DNA from: Gemmatimonadaceae bacterium
GTDB lineage: Bacteria > Gemmatimonadota > Gemmatimonadetes > Gemmatimonadales > Gemmatimonadaceae
Assembly: GCA_016741895.1 (NCBI GenBank)
Contig: JACVCT010000007.1
Span: 1-39,896 of the forward strand
DNA length: 39,896 bases
Direction: 5' to 3'
Part shown: positions 1-10,265 of the stretch, one piece after another
Layout of the letters: every line of letters begins with the position of its first letter
Numbering within the stretch: the stretch's first letter is position 1
The notes under the pieces: generated by a model
What the model was told of the DNA's origin: nothing
The model's input: only the letters and a program-made list of their open reading frames with translations
Databases searched by the model: none
Program-made: the position numbers and the translations under genes

Positions 1-34
1 GCTGAATCCTGCGGCCTGGCAATCGCCCCACCTG

Positions 35-1030
35 ATGCGAGAGGCCGTGCACGCAGCCGTGGCCGCACATCGAGTGCAGGTGGTCCTGCCAGTCACCGAC
101 CGGGCCTCACGGGCTCTGCTTGGAGAGGCATTCCACGGTGCTCTCGTGGCCGGCCCCACGGTGGCGGCCTACGAGGTGGCCAGTGACAAGGCCCTGCTCA
201 TGCAGCGGGCGCCCGAGCTCGGCATTCGCGTGCCGGGGCAGGTTGTGCTGGAGCAGCCATCCGATCTCACCGCGGTATCGCCACGGACCGGGGTCTGGGT
301 CATCAAGCCCGCGCGCTCCGTGGTGGAACACGATGGCCAGAGCCTGTCACTGAGCGTGCGCTTTGCCGCTGACTGGGCCGGCGTGGTGCAGGCTGCCGCA
401 GCATATCCGCTCGCCGCCTATCCGCTCATGATTCAGGAGCGGGTGTTCGGTCAGGGGCTCGGCGTGTTCTTGCTGCGACGCGCTGGCCAGACCCTGCTGA
501 GTTTTGGTCACCGCCGTCTGCGCGAAAAACCGCCGGCCGGTGGTGTCAGCACCTATCGTGAGGCCGTGGCCCCTCCCATCGACCTGCTGCAGCGATGTGA
601 AGCGCTGCTGGACAGTCTGGGCTACGAGGGGCCGGCCATGATCGAGTTCAAGGAGGACGCCGCCACCGGCCAGCCGGTCCTCATGGAGATCAACGCGCGG
701 CTTTGGGGATCGGTGCAACTGGCCATCGATGCCGGGGTGGATTTCCCTGCCGCCTTGGTAGCCGCCACCTTGGGTCAGCCGATACCTGAGGCCCCGGTGG
801 TGCGTCTTGGGACACGGACGTACTGGGAGCTGGGGGAACTGGACCATGCTCTGGCCATCTGGCGAAAGTCCGCCGAGCAGCTGGCCGCGCCACCCGATCT
901 GCAGCTTGGCGCGCGGGCTGCACTGCGCGCGCTGATCGACAGACGCTGGGGTGATCGCCCCGAGGTGTTCCGCTGGTCTGACCCCATGCCTTTTGCGGTA
1001 GAACTTCTGCGATGGATACGACGACAGTGA
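35..1030 (+). CDS. ATP-grasp domain protein (carbamoyl-phosphate-synthase-like), possibly 5'-extended beyond window
   Basis: 331 aa ORF; ATP-grasp-like motifs (GVWVIKPARS, IQERVFGQGLGVFLL, GPAMIEFKED, LMEINARLWGS). Confidence 0.75.
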   Translation: MREAVHAAVAAHRVQVVLPVTDRASRALLGEAFHGALVAGPTVAAYEVASDKALLMQRAPELGIRVPGQVVLEQPSDLTAVSPRTGVWVIKPARSVVEHDGQSLSLSVRFAADWAGVVQAAAAYPLAAYPLMIQERVFGQGLGVFLLRRAGQTLLSFGHRRLREKPPAGGVSTYREAVAPPIDLLQRCEALLDSLGYEGPAMIEFKEDAATGQPVLMEINARLWGSVQLAIDAGVDFPAALVAATLGQPIPEAPVVRLGTRTYWELGELDHALAIWRKSAEQLAAPPDLQLGARAALRALIDRRWGDRPEVFRWSDPMPFAVELLRWIRRQ

Positions 1031-2256
1031 CGGCGTCTCTGACGGCTTCTTTCGGTGCCGCCGAGTGGATTGGCTGGACCCTGGTGGCCTTGCCGCTGCT
1101 GCTGGGTGGCTATGCCTTTGTGCTGTACCCGGCGCTGGTATGGGCGCTGGCCCGCGTGCGCAGGCCCTTTGCCATGCCGCCGGAGCCTGCGCGCGACGAG
1201 GACTGGCCGGAGCTTTCCATTCTCATTGTGGCCTACAATGAGGAGAAGCGACTGCGCAAAACGCTGGACCACGCGCTGGCCACCGACTATCCGGCGCAGA
1301 AGCTCAACGTGCTGGTGGTGAGTGACTGCTCCAGTGATGGCACCGATGACCTCGTGCGGAACTACGGCGATTCGCGGGTGCGCCTCTTCCGTATGCCCGA
1401 GCGCAGTGGCAAGCCGGCCGGCGAGAACGCGGCCGGCCCGCATCTCAAGGGCGACATCGTGGTGTCCATCGACGCGTCCATTCTCATTCCGCGCGACTCA
1501 CTCAAGCCGCTGGTGCGGGCCCTGCTCGATCCCAGTGTTGGGCTGGCCTCAGGTCGTGACATCTCCATCGGTGACGAGGCCCGTGAGGGCAACAAGGCCG
1601 AGTCAAGCTACGTGGGCATAGAAATGACCCTGCGCTCGTGGGAGACGCAGGTGCACAGCATCGTGGGCGCGAGTGGCTGTTTCTACGCCAATCGGCGTCA
1701 CCTGCAGATGGTGCAGTTGCCGCCCGAACTGGCGCGTGACTTTGCCGCGGCCAGTGTGGCGCGGGCGCATGGCTATCGAGCGGTGAGTGTCGATGCGGCC
1801 ACCTGTCTCGTGCCGCGCACACCAACCCTCAAGGCGGAACTGCGGCGCAAGAGCCGCACCATGGGGCGTGGTCTGGCCACCCTGCTGTATCTGCGCGACA
1901 TGATGAACCCGTTCAAGTACGGCAGCTATGCGTGGATGATGTTCTCGCACAAGCTTGTGCGCTGGATGCTCTTCCCCTCGCTGCTGGGCTGGGTGTTCGG
2001 CCCGCTGTTCCTGTGGCGCTCGGCGCCCTACACGCTCGTGCTCACCCTGGGCATGCTGGTGGGCCTCGCCCTGGCGCGTCTGGTGATTGTCTGGCCTGAC
2101 AACAAGCGTCTGCCAAAGCTGGTGGCATTCCCGGGCTACATCTTCATCAGCATCGTGGCGGGATGGCGCGCCTGGTTGCATCTGCTGCGCAACGAAAAGG
2201 CGGCGGTGTGGGAGCCCACGCAGCGGCCGGTGTCTGACATGCCCTCGGCGGGATGA
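1012..2256 (+). CDS. Family 2 glycosyltransferase, membrane-anchored
   Basis: PELSILIVAYNEEKRLRKTLDHAL, DCSSDGTDD, VSIDASI plus C-terminal TM segments; overlaps upstream ORF. Confidence 0.85.
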   Translation: MDTTTVTASLTASFGAAEWIGWTLVALPLLLGGYAFVLYPALVWALARVRRPFAMPPEPARDEDWPELSILIVAYNEEKRLRKTLDHALATDYPAQKLNVLVVSDCSSDGTDDLVRNYGDSRVRLFRMPERSGKPAGENAAGPHLKGDIVVSIDASILIPRDSLKPLVRALLDPSVGLASGRDISIGDEAREGNKAESSYVGIEMTLRSWETQVHSIVGASGCFYANRRHLQMVQLPPELARDFAAASVARAHGYRAVSVDAATCLVPRTPTLKAELRRKSRTMGRGLATLLYLRDMMNPFKYGSYAWMMFSHKLVRWMLFPSLLGWVFGPLFLWRSAPYTLVLTLGMLVGLALARLVIVWPDNKRLPKLVAFPGYIFISIVAGWRAWLHLLRNEKAAVWEPTQRPVSDMPSAG

Positions 2257-3374
2257 GCCACAGCGCACTCCGTGTGCTGCAGGTGGCAGCACCGGCGCGA
2301 TCAGGCGGTCTTGAAACCGTACTGGCGCAGTTGTCTTGTGGGCTACGTTCGCGAGACCACGAGGTGCAGGTCGCGCTGGTGCTCACTCCCGGCGCCGAAG
2401 GGGGACACCCCCTGGTTGCCGTGCTTCAGCAGGCGGGAGTGCCGGTGCACGTCCTCACGATTGGTGCACGGCAGTATCTGGCCGAGCGGGAAGCGGTGGC
2501 ACAGTGCGCAGCGGTCATGCAGGCCCATATCGTGCACACACACGGCTATCGTGCGGACATCCTGCACGGCGGCCCGGCGCAGGCCGCAGGCCGGGCACAT
2601 GTCATGACTTTGCATGGCTTCGTATCCGGCAACTGGCGTGATCGGCTCTACGAATGGTTGCAGTTGCGCGCCGCCGGCGGTGCCAATGCGGTGGTGGCGG
2701 TGTCGGCTCCCATCGCCGAGCGCCTGCACGCAGCTGGCCTGCGGCGTGGTGTGCACCTGCTGCGCAACGCCATTGCCGCGCCGCTCGCGCCGCTGTCACG
2801 AACGGAGGCCCGCGCCTCGTTGGGCCTGCCGATCAATGGGCCGCTGGTTGGATGGGTAGGCCGACTGAGTCACGAGAAGGGCCCCGACCTCTTCCTCGAT
2901 GCCCTGGAGCAGACCGCGCCAGAGTTGCAAGCGGCAATTCTGGGTGAGGGGCCGATGGCCGAAAGCCTGCGCGAACGCGTGCGCTCCGGTCCCCTGTCCG
3001 GCCGGGTGCATTTCTGTGGTGGAGTGCCAGGTGCCAATCGCTACCTGACAGCCTTCGACGCGCTCGCACTCAGCTCACGTACTGAGGGCACACCCATGAT
3101 CTTGCTTGAGGCCATGATCAGTCAGGTCCCGATCGTGTCCGCGATGGTCGGCGGTGTGCCCGATGTGCTGAGTGCCAGTGAAGCATGGTGCTGCCCGCCC
3201 GGTGACCTGCGCGCCATGGCCGAGGGCATGCAGCAGGTGGCATCGCGCCCGGAGGAGGCCATGGAGAGGGCGGAACGGGCTGCTGCACGTGTGCAGCGTG
3301 AGTTTTCACTGGGAGCCTGGCTCGACAGGCATGAGCAGATCTATCGTGACGCCTTCGGCAGCAGGGCGAGATAG
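2253..3374 (+). CDS. Family 4-type glycosyltransferase
   Basis: VGRLSHEKGPDLFLDAL, SSRTEGTPMILLEAM, MVGGVPDVL motifs; ATGA-type overlap with previous gene. Confidence 0.85.
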   Translation: MSHSALRVLQVAAPARSGGLETVLAQLSCGLRSRDHEVQVALVLTPGAEGGHPLVAVLQQAGVPVHVLTIGARQYLAEREAVAQCAAVMQAHIVHTHGYRADILHGGPAQAAGRAHVMTLHGFVSGNWRDRLYEWLQLRAAGGANAVVAVSAPIAERLHAAGLRRGVHLLRNAIAAPLAPLSRTEARASLGLPINGPLVGWVGRLSHEKGPDLFLDALEQTAPELQAAILGEGPMAESLRERVRSGPLSGRVHFCGGVPGANRYLTAFDALALSSRTEGTPMILLEAMISQVPIVSAMVGGVPDVLSASEAWCCPPGDLRAMAEGMQQVASRPEEAMERAERAAARVQREFSLGAWLDRHEQIYRDAFGSRAR

Positions 3375-4567
3375 TGTCGGTTCATGTCGGCGGTGATCAC
3401 ATCCCAGTCGTAGCGCGATTGCGCAAGCCGCCGTCCGGCGGCAGCCAACTGCTGCCGCCGATCGGGTCGCGTGAGCACGTCCACCACGGCGTCGGCAAAC
3501 GCCTCCGGCGTATCTCGAATGAGGATATCCTGGCCATCGTGCCCATCGAGCCCTTCGCAGCCAATGGATGTGGACACAATGGCACGCTGCATCGACCAGG
3601 CGTACAGAATCTTGAGGCGTGTGCCACCTCCCACGCGTAGGGGCACCACAAAGCACCCGGCCTGCTGCACCCAGGGTTCGATGCGGTCCACGTACCCCGT
3701 CAGCGTGATGCCATGCGTCGTGGCATAGTGTGCACGGTCGGCGGCTGATGCCTGGCCAACCCAGGTTACCGGAACATCCGGCAGGCGCGAACGGATACGC
3801 GGCAGGATCTCTGCTGCGAAGTACTCCAGCGCATCGCGATTGGGAAACCAGCTGGCCCCGCCCACAAACACGATGCCGGCGTCGGCATCCGGCAGCGGCG
3901 AGATCTCCGTGGTGTCCACCCCATTGGGGATCGTGAGATACGCCGCCGTGGCAACGAGCTGTCTCAATAGTTGCTGGTCCGGGTCGGACACAGCCACGTT
4001 GAGCGCCACCTGTGGCAGGTAACGCCGCTCCTCCTTCATGGTGAGGCGAGCCTGCAGGCCAAAGTACCAGCGCTTGAAACCCCTGGCCGATTGTGCGCGC
4101 CGTGCCAACAATGCCGATTCCACGTTGTGGTGCACACAGACCACCGGCAGTCCGCGCGGGATGGCCGGCAGGTAGCCCGACAGATCGAGACTGTCCATGT
4201 GCACGATGTCCGGCCGGAACGTATCGAGAGCCTGTTGCAGATCGCGGCGAAAGCTGGCCGATTCGTAGGCAAAGACGGTGAACACGCGCTGCTGCAGCAC
4301 GCTGCGCGTGTGATCGATGAGAAGCCGAAGGCGCGACGTCTCCTGCGGGATGGCATGGGCGGAGACTGTGGCATACTGGCTGAGGGCCTGCACCGCGGCC
4401 TCAACCTGCTCGGGGCTGTGATGCGCAGCCCTGCGAAAGAAGCACAGTGCCCGCACCTCAAAATCCTGCGCCAGACGCTTGAGGATGTTGAACGTGCGGA
4501 TCTTCACGCCTTCATCACCCGGGTAGGGCAGGCACTGACACAGAAACAGCAGACGGGGTTTGGACAC
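3341..4567 (-). CDS. Glycosyltransferase resembling the PEP-CTERM/EpsH1-associated sugar transferase family
   Basis: N-terminus MSKPRLLFLCQCLPYPGDEGVKIRTFNILKRLAQDFEVRALCFFRR and C-terminal GT motif; family recalled, not searched. Confidence 0.75.
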   Translation of the reverse strand: MSKPRLLFLCQCLPYPGDEGVKIRTFNILKRLAQDFEVRALCFFRRAAHHSPEQVEAAVQALSQYATVSAHAIPQETSRLRLLIDHTRSVLQQRVFTVFAYESASFRRDLQQALDTFRPDIVHMDSLDLSGYLPAIPRGLPVVCVHHNVESALLARRAQSARGFKRWYFGLQARLTMKEERRYLPQVALNVAVSDPDQQLLRQLVATAAYLTIPNGVDTTEISPLPDADAGIVFVGGASWFPNRDALEYFAAEILPRIRSRLPDVPVTWVGQASAADRAHYATTHGITLTGYVDRIEPWVQQAGCFVVPLRVGGGTRLKILYAWSMQRAIVSTSIGCEGLDGHDGQDILIRDTPEAFADAVVDVLTRPDRRQQLAAAGRRLAQSRYDWDVITADMNRHYLALLPKASR

Positions 4568-4585
4568 GCAGCGTGAAATGAAAGG

Positions 4586-6526
4586 TCAGGGCATCCAGCG
4601 CGCGCGCCAGCTCTCGAACATCAGCGACGTCCACACCGAGGCCGCGTAGCCATCGTGGCCTCGCTGAAACTGCGTCCAGGTCTCGCGCACTGCGGCCCCG
4701 TTCAACGGCGAGCCCTCCATGGCACTCGGCTGAAACAGCTCCTCGGCCCACGGCCGCAGGGGCCCACGCAGCCACGCCACCAGCGGCACCGAAAAGCCCG
4801 TCTTCGGGCGTTCAATCAGGTTGCGCGGCACCATGGTGTACAACAGGCGACGCAGCGGGGCCTTGGACTGTCCGTCGGCCAGCAGGCTGGCCACCGGGAA
4901 CCGCCAGGAATGCTCAATCACCCGGTGGTCCAGCAGCGGAACACGCGCCTCGAGACTGGCGGCCATGCTGGCGCGGTCCACCTTGGTCATCTGATTGTCG
5001 GGCAGGTACGACAACTGATCCGCCAGGAGCATGCGATCCAGCAATGTAGCGTTACCGGACTGCGAGAACGCCTGGGCGATGGCCTCGGGCATGGACGTGT
5101 CACCCACGCCTGCCACCCGTTCGGTTTCCACGAGCAGTCGATAGCGGGCGTCATCGTTTACGGCGGACATCAGTCGCCCAAGCTTGCGCAGCTTGTCCGC
5201 CACCAGGCGCTCCCTGGGCACGCCGAGCGGCAGGGCCGACGCCGCACGGTAGGCCGCATTCAGCATGCCGGCGGGCAGTCCGCGGAGCAGCGCTCCGCCA
5301 CTCGCGCGCAATGCCGACGGGACACGGTCCAGACGCGGGAAGAGCTGCGCACCGTAGCGGTAGCGATTGTAACCCGCAAAGAGTTCATCACCCCCGTCGC
5401 CGGTCAGCACCACCGTCACATGACGTCGCGCCGCGCGACATACCAGCAGTGAGGGCAACTGCGAGGAGTCGGCGAAGGGCTCGTCGTAGGACTCCACCAG
5501 ACCCTTCACCTCGTCGAGTGCCGTGGTGCCTCGCAGCGGAATGGTCTGGTGATCGGTTTTGAGGTGACGGGCCACTGCCTCGGCATGAGCAGACTCGTCG
5601 TGCTCGTCGCTGTCGAAGGCAATGGTGAAGGTGCGCACGGGATTACGGCTCACGCGCGTCATGAGCCCCACCACCAGCGACGAGTCGATGCCTCCCGACA
5701 GGAAGGCGCCAAGCGGCACATCCGATTCGAGATGCTCCTCCGTCACGCGCAGCAGCAATGACTCGAGTGCGTCTTGCGCCTCGGCGTCCGGCACCACGTG
5801 TCCGCCAAGGCGCCCCGCCTGCGCCACACCGCGCAGCGACCAGTAGTACTCAGGCTCGGGCAGCGGCGCGTTGGGATTGCGTATGGTGAGCAGGCTGCCC
5901 GGCGGCAGTTTGCGCGCCTCATTGAACACGGTGGCTGGGCCCGGCACGTAGAGCAGTGCGGAATAGGAGGCGATGGCGGCTTCGTTCATCGTGCCGCGGA
6001 ACCCCGGTGCCGCCATGATGCTCTTGAGCTCCGACCCATAGGCAACCAGCCCATTCTGCTGCGCAACATGTACCGGCTTGATGCCGATGCGATCACGCAC
6101 CAGCGTCAGGCTGCGGTCTTGCGTGTCCCAGATGGCAACACCGAACATGCCGGCAGCGCGCGCGAACGTTTCGCGAATACCCCACACTTCGAGACCGGCG
6201 CAGAGCACCTCGGTGTCCGAGCGGCCCCGGAACTGCACACCTGCCGCCTGCAGCTCACGGCGCAATGCATGGTGATTGTAGATCTCACCGTTGAATGTCA
6301 GCCAGTACCGGCCGGCCGGGCTCTGCATGGGCTGATGCCCCAGCGGCGTGAGATCGATAATCGCCAAACGCCGGAAACCCAGGCCCACGCCGGCTTCGTG
6401 ATCGATGAACGCGCCGTCGTCGTCCGGGCCGCGGTGGGCGATGCATGAGGTCATGGCGTGCAAGGTTTCCTGCGCCTCGTCCGCCGTCATGCCGCCCGCT
6501 CGCCAGAAGCCCGCTATGCCACACAT
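4586..6526 (-). CDS. asnB: Asparagine synthase (glutamine-hydrolysing)-like amidotransferase
   Basis: MCGIAGFW (Cys2), IAHRGPDDDG, FLSGGIDSS, LTGDGGDELFAGYNRY; start placed at MCGIAG rather than the upstream ORF Met. Confidence 0.9.
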   Translation of the reverse strand: MCGIAGFWRAGGMTADEAQETLHAMTSCIAHRGPDDDGAFIDHEAGVGLGFRRLAIIDLTPLGHQPMQSPAGRYWLTFNGEIYNHHALRRELQAAGVQFRGRSDTEVLCAGLEVWGIRETFARAAGMFGVAIWDTQDRSLTLVRDRIGIKPVHVAQQNGLVAYGSELKSIMAAPGFRGTMNEAAIASYSALLYVPGPATVFNEARKLPPGSLLTIRNPNAPLPEPEYYWSLRGVAQAGRLGGHVVPDAEAQDALESLLLRVTEEHLESDVPLGAFLSGGIDSSLVVGLMTRVSRNPVRTFTIAFDSDEHDESAHAEAVARHLKTDHQTIPLRGTTALDEVKGLVESYDEPFADSSQLPSLLVCRAARRHVTVVLTGDGGDELFAGYNRYRYGAQLFPRLDRVPSALRASGGALLRGLPAGMLNAAYRAASALPLGVPRERLVADKLRKLGRLMSAVNDDARYRLLVETERVAGVGDTSMPEAIAQAFSQSGNATLLDRMLLADQLSYLPDNQMTKVDRASMAASLEARVPLLDHRVIEHSWRFPVASLLADGQSKAPLRRLLYTMVPRNLIERPKTGFSVPLVAWLRGPLRPWAEELFQPSAMEGSPLNGAAVRETWTQFQRGHDGYAASVWTSLMFESWRARWMP

Positions 6527-6557
6527 GTGCGTTGGAAGAGGAACGCCAAATGACTGG

Positions 6558-9500
6558 TCATGATTGTTGAATGGCGAGCGACTGTGCGCGCCGGCTCTGA
6601 TAGTCGCGTTGCTGATCCTCCCCCACCGTCCCAACGCCGAAATACCGACTTTCGGGCCGCCAGAAGTACCAGCCGCTCACTGCGGCTGCCGGGGTCATGG
6701 CAAAGCTCTCCGTTAGACGAATGCCGGCGCGTTCCGGCACATCCAGCAGGCGGAACAGCGTGGCCTTTTCGCTATGGTCCGGACAGGCCGGATAGCCGGG
6801 CGCCGGCCGGATGCCCTGGTAGCGCTCCTTGATCAGCCCCTCGTTGTCCAGCGACTCACCCGCCGCATAGCCCCAGAACTCCGTGCGCACCCGCTGGTGC
6901 AGCCGCTCGGCAAAGGCCTCGGCCAAGCGGTCGGCGAGAGCTTGCACGAGAATGGCACTGTAGTCGTCGTGCGCCGCACGGTACTCGGCCGCCAGCGCTT
7001 CCACGCCGTGGCCCGTGGTCACGGCAAAGGCCCCCATGTAGTCCATCACCCCACTGCCCACGGGGGCCACATAGTCGGCCAGACAGGAGTTGGGGCGGCC
7101 GTCGCCCTTCTTGTCCAACTGCTGCCGCAGCATGTGCAGCGTGGCCACGCGCTCCGTGGCCGAGGGGTCGGTCCAGAGCACGATGTCATCGCCACTGGCA
7201 TTGGCCGGCCAGAAGCCAAAGGCGGCCCGCGCTTCAATGCGGCCCTCGCTCACCAGCTTGTGCAGCATGGCCTGGGCATCGGCATAGAGCGTGCGCGCCG
7301 CCTCACCCACCACCGGATCCTGCAGAATGGCGGGATAGTGGCCCGCCAGCTCCCAGGTCTGGAAGAACGGCGTCCAGTCGATGTACGGCACCAGGTCTTC
7401 CAGCGGATAGGGCGCCAGCGTGCGTGCACCCGTGAACGTGGGCACGGGCACGGGTACGCTCAGGTCAATGCGTACCGGGTTGGCCCGCGCTGCCTCAATG
7501 GAGATGAGACGCTCGCTGCTTCCGCGCGCTTCACGGGCTTCACGAATGCCGGCGTATTCCCGGCGCAGGTCGGCCACAAAACCATCGCGTCGCTCGTCGC
7601 TCAGCAACTGACTGGTCACACCCACCGCGCGCGAGGCATCGAGCACATGAACCACCGGGCCGCTGTACACCGGCTCGATCTTGAGCGCGGTGTGCACCTT
7701 GCTGGTGGTGGCGCCGCCAATGAGCAGCGGCAGCTCAAAGCCCTGACGCTGCATCTCGCTGGCCACAAAGGTCATCTCCTCGAGACTGGGTGTGATGAGC
7801 CCCGAAAGACCAATGGCGTCCACGTTGTGCTCGCGCGCCTTGTCCAGAATGGTGGCGCAGCTTTGCATCACACCCAGGTCGATGACCTCGTAGCCGTTGC
7901 ACTGCAGCACCACGCCCACGATGTTCTTGCCGATGTCGTGCACATCGCCCTTGACCGTGGCCATGAGCACACGACCGGCGGGCTTGCTGGTGGCCGTCTT
8001 GCGCGCCTCAATGTACGGAATGAGATGCGCCACGGCCTTCTTCATGACACGTGCGCTCTTGACCACCTGCGGCAGGAACAGCTTGCCCGCTCCAAACAGG
8101 TCCCCCACCACGTTCATGCCCTGCATGAGTGGGCCTTCAATGACCTCAATGGGGTGGTCCACCTGCTGCCGAGCCTCTTCGGTGTCTTCCACCACCCAGG
8201 CATCGATGCCGTGCACCAGAGCGTGGGCCAGCCGCTCACTCACAGGCAGCGCGCGCCAGGCGGCGTCTTCCACCACCTTGGCCGTACGGCCCTTGACCTG
8301 CTCGGCCACCTCCATGAGGCGCTCGGTGGCGTCGGGCCGGCGGTTGAGCACCAGGTCTTCGACCCGCTCGCGCAGATCGGCCGGGATGTCTTCGTAGGGC
8401 ACGAGCTGTCCGGCATTCACGATGCCCATGTCCATGCCGGCAGCAATGGCATGGTAGAGAAACACGGCATGAATGGCCTCGCGCAGCGGATTGTTGCCGC
8501 GGAAGGCGAAGCTCACGTTGCTTACGCCGCCGCTCACCCGCGCGCCAGGCAGCGTGGCCTTGATGCGCCGCGTGGCCTCGAAGTACGCCACCGCGTAGTC
8601 GGCGTGCTCCTCGATGCCTGTACCGATGGCAAAGATGTTGGGGTCGAAGATGATGTCCTGCGCCGGCATCCCGGCCTGCTCGGTAAGCAGGTGGTAGGCG
8701 CGTGTGCAGATGGCCACCTTGCGCTCCACCGTGTCGGCCTGGCCTTCTTCGTCGAAGGCCATGACGATGACCGCCGCGCCGTACTGCCGCACAAGACGCG
8801 CCTGCCGCAGAAACTCCGCCTCGCCCTCCTTGAGCGAGATGGAGTTCACAATGCCCTTGCCCTGCAGGCACTGCAGCCCCGCCTCAATCACACTCCACTT
8901 GCTGGAGTCCACCATGATGGGCACACGGGCAATATCAGGCTCGCTGGCCACCAGGTTCAAGAAGGTGACCATGGCATGCTGGGCATCCAGCAGACCCTCG
9001 TCCATGTTCACGTCAATGACCTGCGCGCCGCTCTCCACCTGCTGTCGCGCCACCGCGAGGGCTTCGGCGTAGTTGCCCTCGAGAATGAGCTTGGCAAAGC
9101 GCGCCGAGCCGGTCACGTTGGTGCGCTCACCCACGTTCACGAAGTTCGTGGTGGGGCCCACCACGAAGGGCTCGAGGCCGCTCAGCCTGAGCCGCGGCTC
9201 GGGCGTGACGACGGCGCGTGGCGCGACGCCCTGCACGGCCGCGGCAATGGCGGCAATGTGCTCGGGGGTGGTGCCGCAACAGCCGCCCACCATGTTCACG
9301 AGGCCGCTCCGCGCCCACTCGCCAATCTGCTCGGCCATGCGCTCAGGCGACTCGTCATAGCCACCCAGCGCGTTGGGCAGCCCCGCGTTGGGGTGCGCGC
9401 TCACGTGGCAGTCGGCAATGCGCGCGAGTTCCTGCACATACTGGCGCAGCTGATCGGCACCCAGCGCGCAATTGAGACCAATGCTAAGCGGCTTGACGTG

Positions 9501-10250
9501 CGACACCGAGTACCAGAAGGCCTCGGCGGTCTGGCCGGACAGCGTGCGCCCCGAGGCATCGGTGATGGTGCCGGAAATCATGACCGGCAGCGACAGGCCC
9601 GTACGCTCGGTGTACTGCGCAATGGCGAACAGTGCCGCCTTGGCGTTCAGCGTGTCGAAGATGGTCTCCACCATCAGCAGGTCGGCGCCGCCGTCCACCA
9701 GGCCACGAATGGCCTCGGTATAGGCCTCAACCAGGGCTGTCCAGGTCACGTTGCGCGCGCCGGGGTTCTCCACCTCGGGAGAGATGGACGCCGTGCGATT
9801 GGTGGGGCCCAGCACTCCGGCCACAAAGCGGGGGCGCTCCGGGGTGTCGAACTCGTCGGCCACCTGACGCGCCAGGGCGGCGCCGGCCACGTTCAGCTCG
9901 TAGGCAAGGGTCTCCATGCCATAGTCGGCCATGGACACCGCATTGGCATTGAAGGTGTTGGTTTCGAGGATGTCAGCCCCGGCAGCCAGATACTGCCGGT
10001 GCACGTCGGCCACCAGCGCCGGTTGCGTGAGCACGAGCAGATCGTTGTTGCCCTTGAGGTCCGTTGGCCAGTCGGCAAAGCGGCCCGTGCCCCGGTAGTC
10101 GGCCTCGGTGAGGCGATGACGCTGGAGCATGGTGCCCATGGCGCCGTCGATCACGAGGATGCGTGAAGCCAGGGCATGGGGCAGGGCCGCCAGACGGCGG
10201 GATCGGGCCTCGATATTCACGGCCCGCTCGGCAACAAGGGTTTCGCGCAT
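6558..10250 (-). CDS. metH: Cobalamin-dependent methionine synthase
   Basis: 1230 aa; Hcy-binding ([12 protein letters not shown]), pterin-binding, B12-binding ([28 protein letters not shown]) and AdoMet-activation domains. Confidence 0.97.
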   Translation of the reverse strand: MRETLVAERAVNIEARSRRLAALPHALASRILVIDGAMGTMLQRHRLTEADYRGTGRFADWPTDLKGNNDLLVLTQPALVADVHRQYLAAGADILETNTFNANAVSMADYGMETLAYELNVAGAALARQVADEFDTPERPRFVAGVLGPTNRTASISPEVENPGARNVTWTALVEAYTEAIRGLVDGGADLLMVETIFDTLNAKAALFAIAQYTERTGLSLPVMISGTITDASGRTLSGQTAEAFWYSVSHVKPLSIGLNCALGADQLRQYVQELARIADCHVSAHPNAGLPNALGGYDESPERMAEQIGEWARSGLVNMVGGCCGTTPEHIAAIAAAVQGVAPRAVVTPEPRLRLSGLEPFVVGPTTNFVNVGERTNVTGSARFAKLILEGNYAEALAVARQQVESGAQVIDVNMDEGLLDAQHAMVTFLNLVASEPDIARVPIMVDSSKWSVIEAGLQCLQGKGIVNSISLKEGEAEFLRQARLVRQYGAAVIVMAFDEEGQADTVERKVAICTRAYHLLTEQAGMPAQDIIFDPNIFAIGTGIEEHADYAVAYFEATRRIKATLPGARVSGGVSNVSFAFRGNNPLREAIHAVFLYHAIAAGMDMGIVNAGQLVPYEDIPADLRERVEDLVLNRRPDATERLMEVAEQVKGRTAKVVEDAAWRALPVSERLAHALVHGIDAWVVEDTEEARQQVDHPIEVIEGPLMQGMNVVGDLFGAGKLFLPQVVKSARVMKKAVAHLIPYIEARKTATSKPAGRVLMATVKGDVHDIGKNIVGVVLQCNGYEVIDLGVMQSCATILDKAREHNVDAIGLSGLITPSLEEMTFVASEMQRQGFELPLLIGGATTSKVHTALKIEPVYSGPVVHVLDASRAVGVTSQLLSDERRDGFVADLRREYAGIREAREARGSSERLISIEAARANPVRIDLSVPVPVPTFTGARTLAPYPLEDLVPYIDWTPFFQTWELAGHYPAILQDPVVGEAARTLYADAQAMLHKLVSEGRIEARAAFGFWPANASGDDIVLWTDPSATERVATLHMLRQQLDKKGDGRPNSCLADYVAPVGSGVMDYMGAFAVTTGHGVEALAAEYRAAHDDYSAILVQALADRLAEAFAERLHQRVRTEFWGYAAGESLDNEGLIKERYQGIRPAPGYPACPDHSEKATLFRLLDVPERAGIRLTESFAMTPAAAVSGWYFWRPESRYFGVGTVGEDQQRDYQSRRAQSLAIQQS

Positions 10251-10265
10251 ATCTTCAAACTACCT

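Noticed and set aside
6774-10166. 1130-aa plus-strand ORF antisense to metH
   Set aside because: High-GC codon bias keeps the antisense frame open; composition (His/Gly/Arg/Ala-rich) is low-information, and metH on the opposite strand is unmistakable.
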